Positions 32,062-40,269 of a stretch of 64,000 nt of DNA are shown here, in pieces. The position numbers and the translations under genes are program-made. Numbering within the stretch: the stretch's first letter is position 1; the number at the start of each line of letters is the position of its first letter. The notes below the pieces were generated by a model. The model worked only from the letters and a program-made list of their open reading frames with translations. It was not told the origin of the DNA and searched no databases. Source of the DNA: Candidatus Siliceabacter maunaloa. Lineage in GTDB: Bacteria > Actinomycetota > Thermoleophilia > Solirubrobacterales > Solirubrobacteraceae. Where the stretch lies: positions 96,527 through 160,526 of the forward strand of contig JANDLV010000002.1 in assembly GCA_024330185.1 (NCBI GenBank), written 5' to 3'.

Positions 32062-32745
32062 TCACCGCCCGCGCCGGAAGCGGCGCAACCGCCCTTTCCT
32101 CACCGCTGCCGTCGTTCGCCCGTACCCCCGGGCCAGCAGGGGCTCGCGCAGCCAGTCGTCGAGCGAGGGGTCGACGAAGACCCGCTCCCACGCGCGCACC
32201 TCGCCCTCCCACCACAGCGTGGTCACGCGCTCCTCGGCGCGCAGCGAAGCGCCGAACCCCGCCGGGAAGTGCAGGTCCTCCCGCACGAGGATGTGGGGCT
32301 TGAAGACGAACTCCAGCCCTCCCGCCGCCACGTCGACGAGCCAGTGGTGGTGGCCCCACCCCACCCAGTCGCCATGCACGCCGTAGCTCTGCTCCTCCAG
32401 CCGCGAGGGCACCTCGACGTAGCCCGCGCGGGCCACGCGCGAGAGCTCGGAGCAGACCCAGATCGGATCGCGCACGTCCTCCAGCGTGTGCGAGCACACG
32501 GCGAGGTCGAAGGCCCGGTCGGCGAACGGCCACGGCTCGCGGGAGCAGATGTCGCGCTGTACCCAGGTCTGCGCGGTGAAGCGCTCTGCCGCCGGATCGA
32601 CGCTCCCGTAGAGGCCACGGGTCTCCCACCCCATCAGGTCGAGCACCCAGTCGGCGCGGGCCAGCGGTGCCGCCCAGCCGCCGACGTCGAGCACCCGCGC
32701 GTCCGCGGGCAGAGCCTCCACCCGCTCGCGGCTGGCGCTCAGCAC
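32062..32745 (-). CDS. class I SAM methyltransferase, VLDVGGWAAP subgroup, paralog B
   Basis: 227 aa, clearly homologous to 29712-30464: RVLDVGGWAAPLARADWVLD, TWVQRDICSREPWPFADRAFDLAVC, TLEDVRDPIWVCSELSRVARAGYVEVP and HHHWLVD are shared. GTG 32745 starts 16 nt after the nucleotidyltransferase stop, so the two form an operon. Likely methylation of a sugar or glycan intermediate (inference from context). Its 3' end carries a variant of the 30-bp interspersed repeat. Confidence 0.8.
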   Translation of the reverse strand: MLSASRERVEALPADARVLDVGGWAAPLARADWVLDLMGWETRGLYGSVDPAAERFTAQTWVQRDICSREPWPFADRAFDLAVCSHTLEDVRDPIWVCSELSRVARAGYVEVPSRLEEQSYGVHGDWVGWGHHHWLVDVAAGGLEFVFKPHILVREDLHFPAGFGASLRAEERVTTLWWEGEVRAWERVFVDPSLDDWLREPLLARGYGRTTAAVRKGRLRRFRRGR

Positions 32746-32761
32746 GGCGCGCCCGGGGCGG

Positions 32762-33481
32762 TCAGTCCCAGGTCTTCCAGGGCGCTCGCCCCCCCTCCCA
32801 CAGGTCGTTGAGCGCGACCGCGTCCTTGTAGGTGTCCATGCACTCCCAGAAGCCCGTGTGGCGAAACGCGCGCAGCGCCCGGTCGCCGGCCAGTCCCTCC
32901 AGCGGCTCGCGCTCGAGCACGCTGGACTCGGTGAGATAGCCCAGCACGCCGGGCTCGAAGCAGAAGAAGCCGCCGTTGATCCAGTGCTCGGACCGCGGCT
33001 TCTCGTGGAAGCCCGCCACGACCCCGTCACCGGCCAGGTCGACGATGCCGAACTGCAGCTCTGGACGCACGACGGTCATGGTGGCCAGCGCGCCGTGGGC
33101 GCGGTGGAAGCCTGCGAGCGCGCCCAGGTCGACGTCGGCCACGCCGTCGGCGTAGGTGGCGTAGAACGCCGTGTCGGCGACGAGACCCTCCACCTTCTTG
33201 ATGCGCCCACCGGTGGGCGTGTCCTCGCCGGTGGGCACGCACTCGACGCGCACCCCCGCCGGCCACTCGCACTCGCGGGCGAACGCTTCGATCAGCTCGC
33301 CGCGGTAGCCGGTCAGCAGCAGGAAGCGCCGCAGCCCCGCTGCCGCGTAGAGCCGGATCACGTGCCACACGATCGGGCGGCCGCCGATCTCCACCAGCGG
33401 CTTGGGGATCGCGTGCGTCTGCTCCTGCAGACGGGTGCCGCGCCCGCCGCAGAGGATCACCACCGTGTCGATGCCACCCAC
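32762..33481 (-). CDS. sugar-1-phosphate nucleotidyltransferase (RfbF-like)
   Basis: 239 aa. N-terminal VVILCGGRGTRLQEQTHAIPKPLVEIGGRPIVWH is the NTP-transferase signature and closely follows glucose-1-phosphate cytidylyltransferase. Later blocks are TYADGVADVDL, HEKPRSEHWINGGFFCFEP, and TGFWECMDTYKD as in RfbF. It would make CDP-glucose or a related nucleotide sugar as a glycan precursor. No CDP-glucose dehydratase is seen nearby. GTG 33481 is chosen from the TACCCT box 8 nt upstream. Confidence 0.85.
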   Translation of the reverse strand: MGGIDTVVILCGGRGTRLQEQTHAIPKPLVEIGGRPIVWHVIRLYAAAGLRRFLLLTGYRGELIEAFARECEWPAGVRVECVPTGEDTPTGGRIKKVEGLVADTAFYATYADGVADVDLGALAGFHRAHGALATMTVVRPELQFGIVDLAGDGVVAGFHEKPRSEHWINGGFFCFEPGVLGYLTESSVLEREPLEGLAGDRALRAFRHTGFWECMDTYKDAVALNDLWEGGRAPWKTWD

Positions 33482-33489
33482 GCGGCGGC

Positions 33490-33495
33490 AGGGTA
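33490..33495 (-). promoter_or_regulatory. -10 box (TACCCT) of the nucleotidyltransferase gene
   Basis: It ends 8 nt before GTG 33481. It is divergent from the -10 box at 33531. Confidence 0.5.
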
Positions 33496-33530
33496 GACGC
33501 CACGACGGCGCAGCGCTGCGGGCCCCCACC

Positions 33531-33536
33531 TACCAT
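33531..33536 (+). promoter_or_regulatory. -10 box (TACCAT) of the GT-C-like gene
   Basis: It ends 7 nt before GTG 33544. The in-frame ATG at 33535 overlaps the box itself and is therefore unlikely to be the start. Confidence 0.5.
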
Positions 33537-33543
33537 GCCCGCC

Positions 33544-35493
33544 GTGGCGACTGAGGTCCTCGGGCAACACGTCCTGCTCGCGCTGTCGGTCGCGGGGCTG
33601 GGGGCGGCGGGGCTGCGGGTCGCCGGAGCGCTCGGAGCGCTCGGCCTGCCCAGGGTCCTCGCCGCGGCGACGCTGGGCTGGGCGGCCGCCGTGATCCACG
33701 CCCTGGGCCTCGGCCTGGTCGACCTGGGAGGCTCACCGGTCGCCCTCGCGCTGGCCGCGGCCCTGACCTGGCTGCTCGCCCGCTGGTGCCTCGAGGCGCG
33801 CGCGCCCGCGCCGCGGGAAGAGCTCGCAGCCTGGTGGCAGGGGCGCTCGGCGCCGGCGCGGGCGGCCGCGGGCGCGCTCGCGGCGGTCACGGTGGGCTGG
33901 ACGGCCTGGCAGCTCCGCTACCCGTTGATCGGCATCGACGGGCTGCTCTACCACCTGACCCTGCCCGCGGTGTGGACGCAGCAGGGCAGCCCCGGCGCGC
34001 TGGTCGACCTCATCGCCGGCCTGCCGGTGGCCAACTACCCGGTGACCAGCGAGGTCGCCCTCGCCTGGGCGATCGGCATCTCGGGCTCCTGGGTCGCCGC
34101 CTCCGTCGTCAGCGTGGCGCTGCTCGTCCTGACGGCGGTGGCCGCCTTCGTGGGCCTGCGCGCCGCCGGCGTGGCCACCGCGCAGGCCGCCCTGGGGGTC
34201 GCGGCCCTGGCGGCCCTCCCGATGCTGACCGTCCAGCTCGGCGGCCCGGGCACCGACGTACCAGCCGTCGCCTGGCTCGTGGTGGCCGCAGCGCTGGGCT
34301 GCGTCGCCGCGCGCGGCTGGGGTCCCCAGGCGCCCTCCCCCGCCCTGCTGGCCGCCGTCCTCGTCGCGGCGGGGCTTGCCGTGGGGACCAAGACGACCAC
34401 CGTGCTGCCGCTGCTGGGCGCTGTTGGCGCGGCCGCCTGGTCGCTGCGCAGCGGCCTGCGCGGCGCCGCCCCCACCCTGGCCGCCGGTGCGGTCGCCGCG
34501 GCGCTCGTCGGCCTGCTGTGGCCCTTGCGCAACCTGTTCCTGCACGGCTCCCCGCTGTGGCCGTTCGTGCCCGGCCCGTTCGGCGACCCGACCCCTGCGG
34601 TGATGGCCGAGGTCGAGGCCAGGTTCATCGACGATCCGGTCGGCCTGCTGGCCCTGCGCGCGGGCGCCTATCTCGAGGTGCTCTCCGGCGGCGCGCTCCT
34701 CCTGCTGGGCGGCATCCTCGCGCCGCTGGTGCGCCGCAGCCGGGCGGCGCTGATCGCCGCGGGGGTAACCGCGCTGGCGGTGGTGTCGTGGACCTTCGCG
34801 CCGTACACGGGCCTCGAGGAGGAGAGCCTGGCCGCCGGAGGCATGCGCTACCTCCTGCCGGCCCTGGCGGCCGCCACGGCGGCGCTCTGCCTGGCCTCCG
34901 TCGGCGCCGGACGGACCCTGCGCCGCGCCGTGGCCGCCCTCCTGGGCCTCGCGGTGGCGCTGTCGGTCCACTGGACGCTGACCATCGGCTTCCCCTACGC
35001 CCCCGCGGTCGCGACCGTGCTCGCCCTCGCGGCACTGGGCGCAGGCGCGGGCCTGCTGGCCGGCCGGCTGGGCCTGCGTCCGCCCACCTGGGCCTGGGCG
35101 GCGCCGGCCGGCGCGATGGTCGTGGGCGCCGCCCTGAGCGCCGCCGCCGGCGGCTATGTCCAGCGCCACGCGGACGTCGGGCTGTTCGACGCCGAGTTGC
35201 TGCGCAACCTCCCCGCCCAAGAGGCGGGCGCCCAGCCGACGCCCGTCGCGCTGGGGCCCGTGGCGCTGCCCTTCGTGGCGGGGGACGACCTGGCCCGCGA
35301 GATCGTCCCGCTGGCCGGCCAGGCGGACTGCCCGACGGTGCGCCGCTACGCCGCCGACGGCCTGCTGGCCCTCGGGCACACGCCGGCCAGCCCGGCCTAC
35401 GCCGCGCAGCGCGGCTGCCTGGGCGACCGGGCGCCAAGGTGGCGCGACGCCAACTGGGAGCTCTACGGCCCCCTCGACCCAGCGGCGCCATGA
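33544..35493 (+). CDS. GT-C-like polytopic membrane protein, paralog 1
   Basis: About 649 aa with some twelve or more hydrophobic segments and one longer soluble C-terminal part. Conserved blocks shared with 56185-58134 are IGIDGLLYHL, ANYPVTSEVALAW, AVGTKTTTVLPL and NLFLHGSPLWPF. The early Asp in a short loop, IGIDG, is where GT-C enzymes carry their catalytic acidic residue. I infer a polyprenyl-phosphate-sugar-using glycosyltransferase or a polymerase; the exact family is not recognised. It is first in an operon with a methyltransferase, a GT2 and a second methyltransferase. Confidence 0.75.
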   Translation: MATEVLGQHVLLALSVAGLGAAGLRVAGALGALGLPRVLAAATLGWAAAVIHALGLGLVDLGGSPVALALAAALTWLLARWCLEARAPAPREELAAWWQGRSAPARAAAGALAAVTVGWTAWQLRYPLIGIDGLLYHLTLPAVWTQQGSPGALVDLIAGLPVANYPVTSEVALAWAIGISGSWVAASVVSVALLVLTAVAAFVGLRAAGVATAQAALGVAALAALPMLTVQLGGPGTDVPAVAWLVVAAALGCVAARGWGPQAPSPALLAAVLVAAGLAVGTKTTTVLPLLGAVGAAAWSLRSGLRGAAPTLAAGAVAAALVGLLWPLRNLFLHGSPLWPFVPGPFGDPTPAVMAEVEARFIDDPVGLLALRAGAYLEVLSGGALLLLGGILAPLVRRSRAALIAAGVTALAVVSWTFAPYTGLEEESLAAGGMRYLLPALAAATAALCLASVGAGRTLRRAVAALLGLAVALSVHWTLTIGFPYAPAVATVLALAALGAGAGLLAGRLGLRPPTWAWAAPAGAMVVGAALSAAAGGYVQRHADVGLFDAELLRNLPAQEAGAQPTPVALGPVALPFVAGDDLAREIVPLAGQADCPTVRRYAADGLLALGHTPASPAYAAQRGCLGDRAPRWRDANWELYGPLDPAAP

Positions 35494-36446
35494 GCGACGT
35501 CGCGCCCGCCGCCACGCTCGCCATCCCGCCTCGCTGCGCGTGGTGCGCTGCGGACCTCGACGCGGATGCTCGGCGCCTGGCAGGGCGCACCGTCTGCGGT
35601 GCGTGCGGCGTGGCCACGACGACGCCGTGGCCCAGCCGGCGCGAGCTGGACGAGGCCCACGCGGGCGCCTACCGCCCGCAGGGAGGCCGCTTCGCGGGCC
35701 CCGGCGACGCGCTCCTGCGGCGCACACGCGGCTTCCTGGCCCGCAGGATCGACGCCCTCGCGCCGCCGGGCGCCGTCCTGGACATCGGCTGCGGGGACGG
35801 CGCGCTGCTGCGCGCGCTCGCGGGGCGCGGGCGGGCGGGCCTGGGGCTGGAGCTAGGAGCCGACGAGGGCCGCTCCCCCCGGGCAGCCCGCTCCGCGGCC
35901 ATCCCTCCGCGCGTCGTCGAGGCCGATGTCGAGGACCTCGACGAAGGCTGGGCGGCCATCGTGGCCTGGCACAGCCTGGAGCACCTGCCCGCCCCGGGGC
36001 TCGCGCTGGACGGCGCCGCCGCGCGCCTGGCGCCCCGCGGCCTGCTGGTGGTGGCCATGCCCAACGCGGCCAGCGTGCAGGCGCGCGTGTTCGGCGACCG
36101 CTGGCTGGCCCTCGACCCGCCCCGCCACCTCGTGCACGTGCCGGCCGCGGCGCTGTGCGCCCGTGTCCGGGCCGCGGGCCTGCGCGTCGAGCGGCGCAGC
36201 CACCTGCGCGGAGGCCAGGCGGCGTTCGGGTGGCTGCACGGGCTGGTCGGGGCGCTCCCCGGCACCGCCGACCTCTACGACGCGGTGCGCCGCCCGGATG
36301 CGCGTAAGGTCGGGCAGTCGCCCGGCCGGCGTGCCGCCACGCTCGCCGCGGCGGGCGCGCTCACGCCGCTCGCCCTCGCCGCCGCGGGCCTCGAGGCCGC
36401 GGCCGGTCGCGGCGGCTCCATCTACCTGGAGGCCCGTCGTGACTGA
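35490..36446 (+). CDS. SAM methyltransferase with N-terminal zinc ribbon
   Basis: 318 aa. Two cysteine pairs at the N-terminus (CAWCAADLD and TVCGACGVA) suggest a zinc ribbon, followed by a Methyltransf_23-type core: VLDIGCGDGALLRAL, WHSLEHLPAPGLALD, LLVVAMPNAASVQARVFG, and DPPRHLVHV. Such proteins often methylate sugars in polysaccharide clusters. ATG 35490 overlaps the stop of the GT-C-like gene (ATGA). Confidence 0.83.
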   Translation: MSDVAPAATLAIPPRCAWCAADLDADARRLAGRTVCGACGVATTTPWPSRRELDEAHAGAYRPQGGRFAGPGDALLRRTRGFLARRIDALAPPGAVLDIGCGDGALLRALAGRGRAGLGLELGADEGRSPRAARSAAIPPRVVEADVEDLDEGWAAIVAWHSLEHLPAPGLALDGAAARLAPRGLLVVAMPNAASVQARVFGDRWLALDPPRHLVHVPAAALCARVRAAGLRVERRSHLRGGQAAFGWLHGLVGALPGTADLYDAVRRPDARKVGQSPGRRAATLAAAGALTPLALAAAGLEAAAGRGGSIYLEARRD

Positions 36447-37245
36447 CCAGCAGACCGCCGTGCTCACCCCCGTCCCGCCGGCGCCCGAGCCCGACCTGCG
36501 CCTGCGCGAGGGCAAGCGCATCGTGGTGGTGATGCCCGCGCGCAACGCCGCGCGCACGCTGGAGCGCACCGTCGCCGCGATCCCCCGGGCGTGGGTCGAC
36601 GAGATCGTCCTCGTCGACGACTGGTCCACCGACGAGACGGTCAGCCTCGCCCGCAGGCTGCCCCTGCACCTCATCTGGCATCCGCACAACGTCGGCTACG
36701 GCGGCAACCAGAAGACCTGCTACCTCGAGGCCCTGCAGCGCGACGCCGACATCGTGGTCATGCTCCACCCCGACGGGCAGTACGAGCCCACCCTCATCCC
36801 GCGCCTGGTGGAGCCGATCCTCACCGGGCGGGCCGACCTCGTGCTGGGCTCGCGCCTGACCGACCTGCGCGCCGCGCGTGCCGGCGGCATGCCCCTGTAC
36901 AAGCTCGTGGCCAACCGCGTCCTGACCGCCGTCGAGAACCGGTTCCTGGGCACCGACCTGTCCGAGCTGCACACCGGCTACCGCGCCTACTCCCGTGACG
37001 TCCTCCTGGGAATCCCCTTCCTGCGCAACTCGCTGGACTTCGTGTTCGACTCCGAGGTCCTGATGCAGGCCGTGCACCGGGGCTTTCGCATCACCGAGGT
37101 GCCGGCCCGCACCATCTACATGTCGGAGGCCTCCTCCATCGGCCCGGGCGCCTCCGTCGTCTACGGGGTCAAGACGCTCGGCGTGCTCGCCCGGTTCGTG
37201 GCCCAGCGAAACGGCGTGTGGCGCACCCGGCGCTTCGAGCCGTGA
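36439..37245 (+). CDS. GT2 glycosyltransferase, dolichol-phosphate-mannose-synthase-like
   Basis: 268 aa GT-A fold. VVVMPARNAARTLERT, EIVLVDDWSTDETV, GYGGNQKTCYLEAL, the metal-binding VVMLHPDGQYEP, and LVLGSRLTD are the DPM1-like blocks. It probably loads a sugar from a nucleotide donor onto a polyprenyl phosphate, which would supply the GT-C-like enzyme in the same operon. GTG 36439 overlaps the upstream stop by 8 nt. Confidence 0.87.
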   Translation: MTDQQTAVLTPVPPAPEPDLRLREGKRIVVVMPARNAARTLERTVAAIPRAWVDEIVLVDDWSTDETVSLARRLPLHLIWHPHNVGYGGNQKTCYLEALQRDADIVVMLHPDGQYEPTLIPRLVEPILTGRADLVLGSRLTDLRAARAGGMPLYKLVANRVLTAVENRFLGTDLSELHTGYRAYSRDVLLGIPFLRNSLDFVFDSEVLMQAVHRGFRITEVPARTIYMSEASSIGPGASVVYGVKTLGVLARFVAQRNGVWRTRRFEP

Positions 37246-38006
37246 GCACCACCGGCGAGCGGGTCTCGAGCGCCCGCGGGGGCTTCAACCCGACCTTCCA
37301 GCGCCACGTGGCGGCCTACCGGGAGGCCGCGCGGGTCCTGCCCGGGGGGCCGCTCCTCGACGTCGGCGCCGGGGTCGGCCACTCCCACGCGCTGCTGGCG
37401 CCGCGGCCGACCACCGGGGTCGACCTCGACCCCGACGCCCTCGCCGGCCAGGCCCGGCCCACCGTCGTGGCCGACATGCGCGCCCTGCCCTTCCCGTCGG
37501 GCGCCTTCGCCTCGGTCCTCGCCGTGCACTCCATCGAGCACGTGCCCGACCCGCGGCGCGCGCTTGCCGAGGCCGCCCGCGTGCTGCATCCCGGCGGGAC
37601 CGCGCTGTACGTGACGCCCAACCGCCTGACCTTCGGGCGCCCCGACGAGGTCATCGACCCCTACCACCACGTGGAGTGGGACGCCGGCCAGCTCCGCGCG
37701 CTGCTGGCCCGCACCTTCCCCCACGTCGAGGTCCGCGGCCTCTTCGGCAGCCCGCGCTACCTCGCCCTCGTCGGGCGCGAGCGGCGGACCATGGACCGCG
37801 CCCTGGCGCTCGACCCCCTGCGGCTGCGCCGCGCGGTGCCCCGCCTCGCCCGCCAGCGCCTCTACGACGCCGCGCTGCGCCACGCCCGCACGGCCGACGA
37901 CCCCGGGGCCGCGGCGATCGAGCCCGGCGACTTCCACGTCGCCGACGGGCCGCTCGACGCGGCGCTGGACCTCGTCGCGGTCTGCCGGACCGGCGCGCGT
38001 CGCTAG
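37242..38006 (+). CDS. class I SAM methyltransferase (Methyltransf_11 type)
   Basis: 254 aa. GPLLDVGAGVGHSHALLAPR, TGVDLDPDAL, LPFPSGAFASVLAVHSIEHVPDP and LHPGGTALYVTPNRLTF are the core blocks. Last gene of the 33.5-38.0 kb operon, with GTGA overlap to the GT2 gene. Its stop overlaps the convergent RpiB-like gene. Target unknown. Confidence 0.82.
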   Translation: MSTTGERVSSARGGFNPTFQRHVAAYREAARVLPGGPLLDVGAGVGHSHALLAPRPTTGVDLDPDALAGQARPTVVADMRALPFPSGAFASVLAVHSIEHVPDPRRALAEAARVLHPGGTALYVTPNRLTFGRPDEVIDPYHHVEWDAGQLRALLARTFPHVEVRGLFGSPRYLALVGRERRTMDRALALDPLRLRRAVPRLARQRLYDAALRHARTADDPGAAAIEPGDFHVADGPLDAALDLVAVCRTGARR

Positions 38007-38452
38007 CGCCGCCCGCCCTCGATCGCGCCCACGTGCTCCACGTTGGCCACGTCGTCGGCGTCCGCGCTCGGAGCGCCGGCGAACCAGGCGTCGAAGATCT
38101 CCTCCAGGCGGGCCCGGGAGGTGGTGCGCAGCGACAGCGCGAGCACGTTGGCGTCGTTCCACCGCCGCGCGCCGTCCGCGGTCTGGGCGTCGCCGCACAG
38201 CGCGGCGCGCACCCCGGCCACCTTGTTGGCGGCGATCGACGCACCCGTGCCCGTCCAGCAGCACACCACCGCCTGGTCGGCGCGCCCGTCGGCCACGTCG
38301 CGGGCCGCCGCCTCGCAGCTCCACGCCCAGTCGGGGCGCTCGCCCTCGGCCAGTGCCCCGTGCAGCATCACGTCGTGGCCCCGCGCGCGAAGCTCGCCGG
38401 TGACCGCGTCGGCCACCCCGGTGCGCTCGTCGGCGGCGAGGGAGATCCGCAT
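38003..38452 (-). CDS. RpiB/LacAB-family sugar-phosphate isomerase
   Basis: 149 aa. MRISLAADERTG, the active-site region VVCCWTGTGASIAANKV (Cys kept, flanked by a second Cys and Trp), and RRWNDANVLALSLR match ribose-5-phosphate isomerase B relatives. The usual CGTGIG motif is changed to CWTGTG, so the sugar may differ from ribose 5-phosphate. ATG 38452 has a TACCCT box 8 nt upstream. Confidence 0.82.
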   Translation of the reverse strand: MRISLAADERTGVADAVTGELRARGHDVMLHGALAEGERPDWAWSCEAAARDVADGRADQAVVCCWTGTGASIAANKVAGVRAALCGDAQTADGARRWNDANVLALSLRTTSRARLEEIFDAWFAGAPSADADDVANVEHVGAIEGGRR

Positions 38453-38460
38453 GGCGGACC

Positions 38461-38466
38461 AGGGTA
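38461..38466 (-). promoter_or_regulatory. -10 box (TACCCT) of the RpiB-like gene
   Basis: It ends 8 nt before ATG 38452. Confidence 0.5.
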
Positions 38467-38490
38467 TCCGGAGCGCCCTTGCGGCGATCG

Positions 38491-39318
38491 TCATCGGCGG
38501 GGACGCAGCAGCAGCGCCGCGTGCGGCGCGCCGAAGCGGCTCGCGAACAGCACCTCTCTCCCCGCGCCCGTGCGCAGGGCGCGCAGCGCCGCCCGCGGAC
38601 GCAGCGACGGCCTCGGGTGAGCCGCTCCGGGAGGCAGGAAGACCAGACGAGGCCTGTCCGCAGGCTCGAAGCCGGCCGCCTCGGCCAGACGGAGCAGGGC
38701 CGCCAGGTTGGGCCGCCACCACCACGGACGGCCGCGTCCGTCGAGCTGGGCCATCGGCGTCCACGGCCGACGTACGGTGTTGGGGAGGTGCACCAGGTCG
38801 CAGAGCAGCAGGTGGCCGTCGAGAACCGAGCGCACCCGCTCGAGGGCGCGCACCGGGTCGCGCAGGTGCACGAGCAGCGACCCCAGGTAGGCGAAGTCGA
38901 AACGCCCGATCCGCTCCTCGTCCAGGTCGTAGACCGACAGCTCACGGCGCTCGACGGGATGGTCCAGTGCGGCCCTGACCGTCTCGAAGCCCAGGCCTCC
39001 GCGCTTGCGCCCCTCCAGCGCGCTGACCACCGCCTCATCGCTGCCGACCGGCCAGTCCCAGGACGCGGGATCGAGGAGGTCGACCCCCAGCACCTCGCGA
39101 GCGCCGCGACGGTGCATGTGCAGCGCCCAGAAGCCCTCGAAGGTTCCCACATCGAGGCAGCGCATCCCCGACATGTCCGCCGGGAAGGGCAGCTTCTCGG
39201 CGACCGACCGCAGATCGAACCACCCCGGCGTCTCCACGCCCGGCGCCAGCTCGAAGGTCGCGTACCAGCCCTGGGAGGCGATCTCGTCGGACAGTGGCTG
39301 CTCGGGGTCGGCCGCCAT
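38491..39318 (-). CDS. CmoB-like SAM methyltransferase, paralog 2
   Basis: 275 aa. WYATFELAPGVETPGWFDLR, MRCLDVGTFEGFWALHMHRRGA, LGVDLLDPASWDWP, FDFAYLGSLLVHLRDPVRALE and the C-terminal RPNLAALLRLAEAAGFEP repeat the layout of 8000-8800. ATG 39318 with a TAGGGT box 9 nt upstream. Single gene; target unknown. Confidence 0.82.
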   Translation of the reverse strand: MAADPEQPLSDEIASQGWYATFELAPGVETPGWFDLRSVAEKLPFPADMSGMRCLDVGTFEGFWALHMHRRGAREVLGVDLLDPASWDWPVGSDEAVVSALEGRKRGGLGFETVRAALDHPVERRELSVYDLDEERIGRFDFAYLGSLLVHLRDPVRALERVRSVLDGHLLLCDLVHLPNTVRRPWTPMAQLDGRGRPWWWRPNLAALLRLAEAAGFEPADRPRLVFLPPGAAHPRPSLRPRAALRALRTGAGREVLFASRFGAPHAALLLRPRR

Positions 39319-39327
39319 GGGCGGGCG

Positions 39328-39333
39328 ACCCTA
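39328..39333 (-). promoter_or_regulatory. -10 box (TAGGGT) of methyltransferase paralog 2
   Basis: It ends 9 nt before ATG 39318. Confidence 0.4.
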
Positions 39334-39421
39334 TCGCGCCCGCCTCGAGCCGGCCCACCGTGCCGCTAGTGTCGTACCCGGAAGTACGCGCCGTCACAAG
39401 CCGCCGGACCGGTGCCTACTT

Positions 39422-39437
39422 GCGGGGGCGGCCACTA
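39422..39437 (+). promoter_or_regulatory. shared upstream element GCGGGGGCGGCCACTA
   Basis: Differs by one base from 29378-29393. It overlaps the -10 box at 39436. Confidence 0.4.
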
Positions 39438-39441
39438 GCAT
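39436..39441 (+). promoter_or_regulatory. -10 box (TAGCAT) of the 39451 gene
   Basis: It ends 9 nt before GTG 39451. Confidence 0.45.
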
Positions 39442-39450
39442 CGCGCCACC

Positions 39451-40257
39451 GTGCGATCCATCGTCGACCATGTGCCCGATCCGCTGCGCGACCGCCTCGC
39501 CGCGAGCCTGCCGACGCGGGTGCGCCGCCGCGTCGCGAGCCGGCAGTCGCCGGTGCCACTCGACGCCCAGAAGCTCGAGCTCATCGATCTCGCCGTCGAC
39601 CGCCTGGACTGCACGTCGTTCGCGGACCTGGGCGGGCTGTGGGGTGTCTCGGGCGGCTACAGCGTCTATGCCGCGACCGCCCACGACACCCACCGCGTGG
39701 TGCTCGTCGACGACGACCTGCACGACCGCGGCGGCTGCGCGACCGCCGACGCCCGCGTGGTGCGCCAACGAGCCGCGGGCCTGCCCAACCTCGAGCTGCT
39801 CGCGGGGACCATGGGCGAGCAGCGCGTGCGAGAGGCCATCGGCCACGTCGACTGCGTGCTCTTCTTCGACGTCCTCATGCACCAGGTGGCTCCCGACTGG
39901 GACGAGCTGCTGGCCATGTGGGCGCCCCACACCCGGGCCTTCGCCATCGTTCATCCCACGTGGGACCGCTCCGAGGAGGTCGTTCGCCTCACCGACCTGG
40001 AGCGTCACGAGTACCTGCGACTGGTGCCTTCGCTGCCCCTCCATGACGATCTGCACCACCACCTCGACGAGGAGAACCCACGGCGCGGACGGACCTGGCG
40101 CGACGCGCACGACGTCTGGCAGTGGGGCATCGGCGACCGGGCACTGGGCGATCGGCTCGCGGACCTGCGCTTCCGGACGCGCCTGTACGCCGACCACGGC
40201 TCGTGGAACGGCCTCCCGCGGTTTCGCAAGACGGTCCTGCTCGCCTCCCGGGACTGA
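39451..40257 (+). CDS. methyltransferase-like protein
   Basis: 268 aa. A degenerate Rossmann motif I (FADLGGLWGVSGGYSVYAA), VVLVDDDLHDRGG, and VDCVLFFDVLMHQVAPDWDELL suggest a class I methyltransferase fold, but the SAM-binding glycines are atypical. GTG 39451 is set by the TAGCAT box. First gene of an operon with a second methyltransferase and the flippase. Function inferred only from context. Confidence 0.68.
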   Translation: MRSIVDHVPDPLRDRLAASLPTRVRRRVASRQSPVPLDAQKLELIDLAVDRLDCTSFADLGGLWGVSGGYSVYAATAHDTHRVVLVDDDLHDRGGCATADARVVRQRAAGLPNLELLAGTMGEQRVREAIGHVDCVLFFDVLMHQVAPDWDELLAMWAPHTRAFAIVHPTWDRSEEVVRLTDLERHEYLRLVPSLPLHDDLHHHLDEENPRRGRTWRDAHDVWQWGIGDRALGDRLADLRFRTRLYADHGSWNGLPRFRKTVLLASRD

Positions 40258-40269
40258 GCGACGCCCGAC

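Noticed and set aside
33535..33543. ATG 33535 as start of the GT-C-like gene
   Set aside because: It lies inside the TACCAT -10 box; GTG 33544, 7 nt after the box, fits the leaderless pattern.
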